A stretch of DNA of 8,273 nucleotides, from the NCBI GenBank assembly GCA_946479255.1, contig CAMLFK010000228.1, forward strand, positions 1-8,273, in the 5' to 3' direction. Numbering within the stretch: the stretch's first letter is position 1; the number at the start of each line of letters is the position of its first letter. Origin of the DNA: an uncultured Oxalobacteraceae bacterium (GTDB taxonomy: Bacteria > Pseudomonadota > Gammaproteobacteria > Burkholderiales > Burkholderiaceae). Below are positions 1 through 5,868 of this stretch, piece by piece. The notes under the pieces are model-generated. The model was not told the origin of the DNA, made no database searches, and was given only the letters and a program-made list of their open reading frames with translations. The position numbers and the translations under genes were made by a program.

Positions 1-1528
1 TGAACAGGCGGTCGTACAGGCGCACTTCGGTTTCCAGCGCGGTGGCCGCGCTGACCCAGTGAATATTGCCTTTGACCTTGTAGTTGTTCGAGCCTTCCGT
101 GCCCGACTTACTGTCCGGGAAGTAGTTCACGTGGACTGCCGAGACCCTGCCGTCGGCATCCTTGTCGTAGCCGGTGCATTCCACCACGTAACCGTGGCGC
201 AGGCGTACCCGGCTGCCCGGCGCATCGCCGATCGGCGGGAAGAAGCGGAAGTAACCCTTGCTCGGCACTTCCATGAAGTCATCCTGTTCGATCCACAGTT
301 CGCGCGTGATCGGGAAAGTGCGCAGGCCGCGCTCCGGAAAGTGCGGATGGACCGGGCTGCTGCATTCGATCGATTCGCCTTCGGGGAAATTGTCGATGAT
401 CAGCTTCAAAGGACGCAACACGGCGGTGGCGCGCGGCGCCTTCGGGTCGAGGTCGTCGCGCAGGCAGCCTTCCAGCACGCTCATGTCGATCCAGCCATCG
501 GCCTTGGACACGCCGATGCGCTCGCAGAACAGCTGGATCGATTCCGGCGTGTAACCGCGGCGGCGCAAGCCGACGATGGTCGGCATGCGCGGATCGTCCC
601 AGCCCGAGACGATGCCGTCGTCGACCAGCTGGCGCAGCTTGCGTTTGCTGGTCACCACATAGGTCAGGTTCAGGCGCGCGAACTCGTACTGGCGCGGCAC
701 CGGCTGCTGGAAGAAGCCGCCCTCGGCCAAGGTCGCCAGCAGCCAGTCGTAGAAGGGCCGGTGGTCCTGGAATTCCAGCGTGCACAGCGAATGGGTGATG
801 TTTTCCAGCGCATCCGAAATCGGATGGGTGTAGTCGTACATCGGATAGATGCACCAGTCGTCGCCGGTCCGGTGGTGATGGGCATGGCGAATCCGGTAGA
901 TGGCCGGGTCGCGCATGTTCATATTGGGCGAGGCCATCGCGTCTTCGCTGATCTTGGCGCGCAGGATGTGTTCGCCATCCTTGTACTTACCGGCGCGCAT
1001 CTCGCGCAGCAGGGCCAGCGACTCCGCGGCCGGACGGTTGCGAAACGGCGAATTCACGCCCGGCGTACCGAAATTGCCGCGGTTCTTCGCCATGTCCTCG
1101 GCACTCTGGCTGTCCACGTAGGCGTGGCCGGCCTGGATCAGGTATTCGGCCATCTGGTACAGCTGCTCGAAATAATCGCTGGCGAAGTGCAGGTGTTCCT
1201 GGCCGCCGTGCTTCCAGCTAAAGCCCAGCCACTGTACGGTGTCGATGATGGTGTCGACGTATTCCTGGTCTTCCTTGGCCGGATTGGTATCGTCGAAACG
1301 CAGGTGGCAGCGTCCCTGGTAGTCGCGCGCCAGCCCGAAATTGACGCAGATCGACTTGGCGTGGCCGATGTGCAGATAGCCGTTAGGCTCAGGCGGGAAG
1401 CGGGTAATTACGCTGGGCAAGCCCTCGCGCGCATGGGTTCCCGCCGCCATATCGTTCTCGACGATGGCGCGAAGGAAATTGGACGAAGGCGCATTCGCCG
1501 GCGCGCCGTTTGGTTTTTCGTTGCTCAT
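1..1528 (-). CDS. glnS: Glutaminyl-tRNA synthetase, 3' end cut off by window edge
   Basis: This enzyme charges tRNA-Gln with glutamine using ATP in the cytoplasm. It is a class I aminoacyl-tRNA synthetase. The 509 residues present read through the family landmarks. The class I signature PEPNGYLHIGHAKS has HIGH at residues 53-56. The stretch CIYPMYDYTHPISD follows, and then the second ATP-binding motif VVTSKRK at 291-297. The anticodon-binding beta-barrel region runs up to a terminal RLYDRLF. Aligned by memory with E. coli GlnRS (554 residues), about 75-80 C-terminal residues lie beyond the left edge. The N-terminus is about 13 residues longer than in E. coli. The KMSKS-like motif has Thr293 where E. 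coli has Met. The start at 1528 matches the usual MSN-type beginning. An in-frame ATG 11 codons upstream (1561) cannot be excluded, and neither start has a strong Shine-Dalgarno. The gene is divergent from the J-domain block. Identity is very secure. Confidence 0.97.
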   Translation of the reverse strand, partial: MSNEKPNGAPANAPSSNFLRAIVENDMAAGTHAREGLPSVITRFPPEPNGYLHIGHAKSICVNFGLARDYQGRCHLRFDDTNPAKEDQEYVDTIIDTVQWLGFSWKHGGQEHLHFASDYFEQLYQMAEYLIQAGHAYVDSQSAEDMAKNRGNFGTPGVNSPFRNRPAAESLALLREMRAGKYKDGEHILRAKISEDAMASPNMNMRDPAIYRIRHAHHHRTGDDWCIYPMYDYTHPISDALENITHSLCTLEFQDHRPFYDWLLATLAEGGFFQQPVPRQYEFARLNLTYVVTSKRKLRQLVDDGIVSGWDDPRMPTIVGLRRRGYTPESIQLFCERIGVSKADGWIDMSVLEGCLRDDLDPKAPRATAVLRPLKLIIDNFPEGESIECSSPVHPHFPERGLRTFPITRELWIEQDDFMEVPSKGYFRFFPPIGDAPGSRVRLRHGYVVECTGYDKDADGRVSAVHVNYFPDSKSGTEGSNNYKVKGNIHWVSAATALETEVRLYDRLF

Positions 1529-1675
1529 GAGGGTGATTTCGGGCTGATCAGATTGCGGCATTTTACCGTAGACGGGCGCGATCAGCCGGGCTGTATCGAC
1601 AAGTGCCGCCCGGGGGCGCGTGTTCTATAGGATAATCTCGCTTTATTGTTTTAGGCAGTCGCCGGGAGTTTCCAA
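1529..1675. promoter_or_regulatory. Divergent intergenic region between glnS and the J-domain block
   Basis: These 147 bases must carry the promoters of both flanking transcription units. On the plus strand GATAAT at 1631-1636 is a 5/6 match to the -10 consensus and ends 39 bases before the GTG start, but no good -35 lies 16-18 bases upstream. On the minus strand TAAAAT (complement of 1560-1565) is a 5/6 match to a -10. If used, transcription would begin near 1553, between the two possible glnS ATGs, which would favour the start at 1528. A GC-rich near-palindrome lies at 1606-1619. All promoter calls here are tentative. Confidence 0.35.
1664..1668 (+). promoter_or_regulatory. Ribosome binding site deciding a GTG start
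   Basis: GGGAG lies seven bases before the GTG at 1676. It supports GTG as the start of the J-domain gene, since no ATG occurs in frame before residue 28, inside the domain. Confidence 0.6.
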
Positions 1676-1966
1676 GTGGAAAATTTATACGCGGTTCTCG
1701 GAGTCGCGCCCAACGCCAGCGACGACGAGATCAAAAAGGTCTATCGCTCGCTGGCGATGCGCTACCACCCCGACCGCAACGACGCGCCGGGTGCCAAGGC
1801 GCGCTTCCAGGCCATCACCAAGGCGTACGAAGTGTTGTCCGATCCGGTCAAACGCGACGAGTACAACCAGAGCGTCAACCACCGCATCATCCTCGATGCC
1901 GAAGAAGAAGCGTACGCCCTGTGGCACGCGCTGTTCGGCATGCACGGCGTTGTGTTGCCGGCCTAA
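1676..1966 (+). CDS. Minimal J-domain (DnaJ-like) co-chaperone
   Basis: This is a 96-residue protein made almost entirely of one J domain. The domain begins at residue 3 with the typical NLYAVLGV opening. Helix II (about 18-30) leads into the invariant HPD tripeptide at 31-33, which is what stimulates the ATPase of an Hsp70. Helix III ([20 protein letters not shown]) ends near residue 64. The remaining 32 residues, including the run [18 protein letters not shown], do not resemble the Gly/Phe linker, zinc finger or client-binding domains of DnaJ. This is therefore a class C (type III) J protein rather than DnaJ itself. The start codon is GTG with GGGAG seven bases upstream. It is the first gene of a four-gene plus-strand block, 39 bases before the next gene. 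Family knowledge says such proteins direct DnaK or a relative to particular clients. The inference that the neighbouring proteins are those clients or partners is untested. Confidence 0.9.
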   Translation: MENLYAVLGVAPNASDDEIKKVYRSLAMRYHPDRNDAPGAKARFQAITKAYEVLSDPVKRDEYNQSVNHRIILDAEEEAYALWHALFGMHGVVLPA

Positions 1967-2005
1967 GCGGCGCGCCCGCGCCAAGTCACACCACCAGGAA
2001 TCAAC

Positions 2006-2506
2006 ATGAGAAAAGTACATCCCGAATTTGCCTACCAGTCGCGCGAGCTTGGCGGCCAGATCGAAGGCATTCTCGGCGACCCGCCGAACCAGAAGAATTA
2101 CGACCTGATGGTCAATGCCCTGATGGGCGAATACGCCAGCGGCGGCGGCATTGAAGACGTCAACATGATGAGCTTTGCGCTGGTCGATTCGATCGCCTTC
2201 AGCGACAGCAAGGGCCTGCTGCGCGAAGCGGCCGAATACGAAGGCGGCGATCCCGAGAAGGTATTCGCCATGGCCGCCTGCGAAGGCGAAGCCGAAGCCA
2301 TGTACGCCGCCATCACCGAGAATCACCCCGACCTGGCGCGCCAGGCCATCATCACCGCATTCCTGTACAAGAATCCGCGCCTGTGGGACGAGGACGATAC
2401 CTCGTTCGACCAGCTCGGCGAAAACGACGATGGCGACGACGAGCACGATGACGAAGGCACGGTCACCGACGACTTCGCCCAGATGTTCGACCAGGAGGAC
2501 GACTGA
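2006..2506 (+). CDS. Unrecognised acidic protein with Asp/Glu-rich tail
   Basis: I do not recognise this 166-residue protein. Residues 1-127 look like a compact alpha-helical domain (LMVNALMGEY, FALVDSIAF, ARQAIITAFLY) with no signal peptide or membrane segment. From residue 128 the protein becomes very acidic: 20 of the last 39 residues are Asp or Glu, ending in the short hydrophobic-in-acidic sequence DDFAQMFDQEDD. Such tails are usually disordered and may act as a docking peptide or charge mimic, but that is inference. The start is supported by AGGA at 1996-1999, six bases before ATG. It lies 39 bases after the J-domain gene, and one base separates its stop from the next start, so the three downstream genes are probably translated together. 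Codon use matches the neighbours, arguing that it is a real gene and not a recent import. Confidence 0.85.
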   Translation: MRKVHPEFAYQSRELGGQIEGILGDPPNQKNYDLMVNALMGEYASGGGIEDVNMMSFALVDSIAFSDSKGLLREAAEYEGGDPEKVFAMAACEGEAEAMYAAITENHPDLARQAIITAFLYKNPRLWDEDDTSFDQLGENDDGDDEHDDEGTVTDDFAQMFDQEDD

Positions 2507-2507
2507 G

Positions 2508-3299
2508 ATGAATGACACTACCGAGAATAAACCTAACCTGCCCGCACTGACCCGCCAGGTCAGCGAACTGGTACTGGCAGGCTCGCTGCATCACGCCGAG
2601 CAGGCGTTTTCCGAAGCGGTCGAAAGCCACGGCGACCTGGCCGTGATGGAAGTGCTGGGCGGCCTGCCGCCGCAAGTGACGGCGCTGCACCTGGCCGGCT
2701 TCGACGGCGGCAAGACCTCGCTGGCGACCCTGCTGGTGCCGCCCAGGGCCTGGGCCGACAGCCTGGCCTTCTTCGCCGCCACCTGGTCCGACGACATGAT
2801 CGAGGACGATCCCGAGCGCCTGGCCGAAGCGCTGTTCGCGCACGTCCATGGCATCGTGTTTTCCACCGACGATGTGGAACGCCGCCACGAACTGCTGGCC
2901 GAAGCCTCGGCCACCGACCATGGCGCGACCATCTTCGCCATCCTGTTCTCGATGGCGCCCAAAGAGATGCTGGAGCTGGCCGGCGAAGTGCTGGCCAAGG
3001 GTTCCTACATCACCGCCCACACCAATTCCGACAGCGACATTGCGCCACTGGCGGTGGAACTGGTCAAGGCCAGCGAAGACGGCTGGGACCGCTCCCTGTT
3101 CGAACTGTTCCCGGACTTTCGCCACAGCGGCGACCTGGCCGACGCCGAGTACAACGACGATCCGGACGAAGAGCAGAAATTCCTGCAGCGTTCGACCAAG
3201 GAACTGCTGTACCGCCTGCGCAAGCAGGTACCGTCCTCGCGCAGCAGCGTACCGAAGCGCGGCGCTCGCAAGAGCCTCGGCACGGGCATCTTCTCGTGA
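2508..3299 (+). CDS. Unrecognised helical protein with basic C-terminal tail
   Basis: This 263-residue protein matches no family I know. It is acidic and apparently soluble through most of its length, with predicted helices such as LTRQVSELVLAGSLHHAEQAF (about 14-34) and FAILFSMAPKEMLELAGEVLAKG (about 143-165). The tail from about 235 turns strongly basic and Ser-rich (RLRKQVPSSRSSVPKRGARK), opposite in charge to the acidic tail of the preceding gene product. Residues 63-70, AGFDGGKT, satisfy the loose P-loop pattern, but I see no convincing Walker B, so nucleotide binding is doubtful. A strong AGGAGG at 2493-2498 sits nine bases before the ATG at 2508, inside the end of the previous gene. 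The open frame extends further upstream, but that part only shadows the preceding gene. Its TGA stop is shared with the GTG start of the next gene. Confidence 0.85.
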   Translation: MNDTTENKPNLPALTRQVSELVLAGSLHHAEQAFSEAVESHGDLAVMEVLGGLPPQVTALHLAGFDGGKTSLATLLVPPRAWADSLAFFAATWSDDMIEDDPERLAEALFAHVHGIVFSTDDVERRHELLAEASATDHGATIFAILFSMAPKEMLELAGEVLAKGSYITAHTNSDSDIAPLAVELVKASEDGWDRSLFELFPDFRHSGDLADAEYNDDPDEEQKFLQRSTKELLYRLRKQVPSSRSSVPKRGARKSLGTGIFS

Positions 3300-4189
3300 G
3301 CGAGGGCATAGCGACGATGCTTCCAGCTTTAGTTGTCGAAAGTCTGCCGCGGCTGGTACGCGCCATCCGCTGCCTGTCCGCGCGCGCGCCTGGTGATGAA
3401 GCGGTGATGCTGGCCGACGAACTGGCCGGGATTACCGCCATGGTGGCCGAAAAGTTCACCAACGACCGCACCGCCGAAGGTATCCAGCGGGCTTACTTCC
3501 TGACGGTGGGCGGCGTCTCGCTCGGCCTCGATCATTTGATGATGACCGAGGGTGACGAGGCCGCGCTCGACTTCCTGATCGACGAAGGCGCCGAGCATGC
3601 TTTCCAGGCCGGCTTCCGGCTGATCCGCGATCTGTCCGCGCTGCCTGAGGATAGCCTGGTCGGCGAATACGACCAGGACCCGATTTATTCGCAGCGCCGC
3701 CTGAAGGAACTGTTCGTCGACATCTGCTATGCCGATCCCACCCAGAACTGGGATGGCTACGCGCGCTTCGACGCCCAGTTCAGGCAGCGCAAGGCGGTGC
3801 AGGCGATCGTGCGCGCGGCCGGCTGGCTGCGCCGCCACCACTACCGCGGCCCGATCAACGATCCGGACCTGAATGCCGAAGGCGTGATTGCGCTGGCCAT
3901 CATCTTCGCCATCGAAGGGGGAGGGCGCATCGTGGCGCGCACCGGGCAGAAGGAGTTCGAGGCGCTGGTGAAATCGGTGCGGAAAGCCAAGCCGGATTAC
4001 GAGGCCGGATGGGCCCAGCTGATGGAAAAGATCCCGGCGCAGCACCAGCCGGTGATCGCCGAACGGATTGCCTCGTACCGTGAACACTGCACCGTGATCC
4101 AGAAAATCCGCACGCGCACGGCGATGAAGACGCTGTTTGCGGAGCTGGAGAATTATGCGGGTTCCGAGCTCGATGCCGACTACGATTAG
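3296..4189 (+). CDS. Unrecognised protein, last gene of the J-domain block
   Basis: I cannot assign this 297-residue protein to a family. It has no signal peptide and no clear membrane helix, although residues 197-208 (VIALAIIFAIEG) are quite hydrophobic. Most of it reads as alpha-helical. Possible landmarks for a search are the segment DPTQNWDGYARFDAQFRQRK near 148-167, WLRRHHYRGPINDPD near 177-191, and an acidic end (ELDADYD). The start is taken as GTG at 3296 because it overlaps the stop of the preceding gene as GTGA, a classic coupling arrangement. An internal ATG at 3317 (residue 8) is the alternative and has no better ribosome binding site. Tight coupling with the preceding gene suggests that the two products act together, possibly in fixed ratio. 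Confidence 0.83.
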   Translation: MSEGIATMLPALVVESLPRLVRAIRCLSARAPGDEAVMLADELAGITAMVAEKFTNDRTAEGIQRAYFLTVGGVSLGLDHLMMTEGDEAALDFLIDEGAEHAFQAGFRLIRDLSALPEDSLVGEYDQDPIYSQRRLKELFVDICYADPTQNWDGYARFDAQFRQRKAVQAIVRAAGWLRRHHYRGPINDPDLNAEGVIALAIIFAIEGGGRIVARTGQKEFEALVKSVRKAKPDYEAGWAQLMEKIPAQHQPVIAERIASYREHCTVIQKIRTRTAMKTLFAELENYAGSELDADYD

Positions 4190-4222
4190 CCCTGCGCGGG
4201 AATGACAGCGGTGGGGCCAACA

Positions 4223-5440
4223 ATGAATACAATACCCGCAGCCGCCGGCTCACCCACCTTCAAACGCATCAACCGCGCCATGCTGTCCGGCGGGTTTTCC
4301 GCGTTCGCGCTGCTGTATTGCGTGCAGCCCTTGCTGCCCATGCTCTCTAGCCAGTTTCGCCTCACGCCGGCGCAAACCAGCTGGTCGCTGTCGATTTCCA
4401 CGCTGGCCATGGCGGTCTCGCTGATCATCAGCAGCATTCTCTCCGACCGCATCGGCCGCAAACGCCTGATGACCATGGCGCTGAGCCTGGCCGCCGTATT
4501 TACTTTTCTCTCCGCCTTCGCCCAGGACTTCGCCCAGCTGCTGGTGCTGCGCGCGCTGCTCGGCTTCGCCCTGGGCGGCATGCCCGCCGTGGCCATGGCC
4601 TACATGAGCGAGGAAGTCGAAGGCCGTTCGCTTGGCCACTCAATGGGCATGTACATCGGCGGCACCGCGGTGGGCGGCATGGCCGGGCGCGTGGCCGCCT
4701 CAAGCATCAGCGACTTCTATTCCTGGCGCCTGGCCTTCGCCTTGATGGGCGCGATGGGCGTGTACGCGGCCTGGGAGTTTGCCCGCAACCTGCCCGAGTC
4801 ATCCCGCTTCACCCAAGGCCAGCGCGGCTGGCCCGCGATCCGCTCGGGCGCGCGCAAGCACCTGACCGACGCCGGCCTGCCGTGGCTGTACGCCATCGCC
4901 TTCCTGCTGATGGGCGTATTCGTCAGCCTGTTCAACTACATCGGCTACCGCATGTCCGGCGCGCCGTTCGGCTGGGGCCAGAGCGCCATCGGCGCGCTGT
5001 CGATCCTTTACATGGTCGGCATGTTCAGCTCCGTGTGGGCCGGCCGCCTGGCCGACCGCCTGGGGAGGCGCCGCGTCTTGTGGATCACGCTCACCGTCAT
5101 GCTCGGCGGCCTGCTGCTGACGCTCTCCGATGCCGTGCCGGTGATCGTGCTCGGCTCCGGCATCTATACTTTCGGTTTCTTCGCCACGCACACCATCGCC
5201 AGCAGCTGGGTAGGGCGGCGCGCCGGGCCGCCGCAGGCGCTGGCTTCGGCGCTCTATTTATTCTTCTATTACCTCGGGGCCAGCGTGATCGGCTCCTTGT
5301 GCGGGATGGTGTGGAGCGGCGGCGGCTGGAGCAGCGTGGTGCTGTTGCTCGCGCTGGCACTCGGTGGCGCGGCCTTGATTGCGCTGCGCCTGCGCAAGCT
5401 GCTGCCCTTGCCGGAACCCGCCGTCAGCGGGACCAGCTAG
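4223..5440 (+). CDS. ynfM: MFS transporter, YnfM-like efflux permease
   Basis: This is an inner-membrane secondary transporter of the major facilitator superfamily with about 12 membrane helices, probably a drug/H+ antiporter type exporter. It has 405 residues from this start, against about 417 in E. coli YnfM. It shares with YnfM the segments FALLYCVQPLLPML, SLSISTLAM, NYIGYR, FFATHTIASSW and LYLFFYYLGAS. Motif A, SDRIGRKR, lies in the loop after helix 2, and a second copy, GRLADRLGRRR, lies at the equivalent place in the C-terminal half. The substrate cannot be read from sequence; YnfM itself is poorly characterised. An in-frame ATG at 4202 would add seven residues. I prefer 4223 because a purine-rich GGTGGGG precedes it at a usable distance, but neither site has a classical Shine-Dalgarno. 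It follows the unknown gene by 12-33 bases and may be read from the same transcript. Confidence 0.93.
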   Translation: MNTIPAAAGSPTFKRINRAMLSGGFSAFALLYCVQPLLPMLSSQFRLTPAQTSWSLSISTLAMAVSLIISSILSDRIGRKRLMTMALSLAAVFTFLSAFAQDFAQLLVLRALLGFALGGMPAVAMAYMSEEVEGRSLGHSMGMYIGGTAVGGMAGRVAASSISDFYSWRLAFALMGAMGVYAAWEFARNLPESSRFTQGQRGWPAIRSGARKHLTDAGLPWLYAIAFLLMGVFVSLFNYIGYRMSGAPFGWGQSAIGALSILYMVGMFSSVWAGRLADRLGRRRVLWITLTVMLGGLLLTLSDAVPVIVLGSGIYTFGFFATHTIASSWVGRRAGPPQALASALYLFFYYLGASVIGSLCGMVWSGGGWSSVVLLLALALGGAALIALRLRKLLPLPEPAVSGTS

Positions 5441-5520
5441 TATTTTTCGAACCAGGATCGGTTTCACGAGTCCAACAATATCGGCACCGGTTGTGCCCTT
5501 ATAAACAGGAGATACCGATC

Positions 5521-5847
5521 ATGTTACAAGCCAACGAAATCCAGCAGCGTTTCAACAGCATCCAGCAAGCCATCGGGCAGGCCGCCCAGATTTGCCAGCG
5601 CGAAACTGGCGCACCTCAGCAACTCAAAGAGTGCATCGAACAACTGGACCGGCAATCGAGCCAGGCTGGCCAGGTGATGCGGTCAAGCGACGAATCGCGC
5701 ATCAGCCAGTGCGTGGAAGACCTGGAGTCACTGGGCGACCAAGCCAAGCGCGTGGTCCGTACCGACACCCAGGTCACACCACAGCTGAAAGAAGCGGTGA
5801 TGCGGGTGCACGACGAACTGTCGGACCTTAAACACCAGCTGCACTAA
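5521..5847 (+). CDS. Small Gln-rich, probably coiled-coil protein of unknown function
   Basis: This 108-residue cytosolic protein is not a family I can name. It is rich in Gln, Glu and polar residues, with long helical stretches (IQQRFNSIQQAIGQAAQIC at about 7-25 and QLKEAVMRVHDELSDLKHQL at about 88-107), consistent with a helical hairpin or coiled coil. It has three cysteines, at 25, 38 and 64. There is no signal peptide or membrane segment. The ATG is supported by a good Shine-Dalgarno, AGGAGA at 5507-5512, eight bases upstream. The open frame extends upstream to 4882 but that part only shadows the MFS gene. The 80-base gap after the MFS gene leaves room for its own promoter, though none is convincing. 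It runs convergently into the CoA-transferase gene with 21 bases between stops. Confidence 0.85.
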   Translation: MLQANEIQQRFNSIQQAIGQAAQICQRETGAPQQLKECIEQLDRQSSQAGQVMRSSDESRISQCVEDLESLGDQAKRVVRTDTQVTPQLKEAVMRVHDELSDLKHQLH

Positions 5848-5868
5848 GGCAAGCTTTTAAACCCGGCT

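Noticed and set aside
59..1630. 523-codon open frame on the plus strand opposite glnS
   Set aside because: It is the antisense shadow of an unmistakable glnS; long antisense frames are expected in GC-rich genes and the translation (Arg/Ala/Val/His-rich) resembles no protein.
1685..4087. Long minus-strand frames (1685-2518, 2463-3125, 3329-4087) opposite the J-domain block
   Set aside because: Their compositions are typical of antisense reading, whereas the plus-strand frames have ribosome sites, coupled junctions and, for the first, a clear J domain.
5417..5447. CCCGC/GCGGG hairpin at the end of the MFS gene followed by TTTTT, as an intrinsic terminator
   Set aside because: The stem has only five pairs, lies inside the coding sequence, and the T-run starts 11 bases after it, too far for a standard terminator.
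5500..5505. TATAAA as a -10 box for the 108-residue gene
   Set aside because: It sits 15 bases before the ATG, so transcription would begin at or after the Shine-Dalgarno, and no -35 is spaced correctly.
5848..5868. AAGC...GCTT pairing in the convergent gap as a terminator
   Set aside because: A four-base stem with a long loop is too weak to support.
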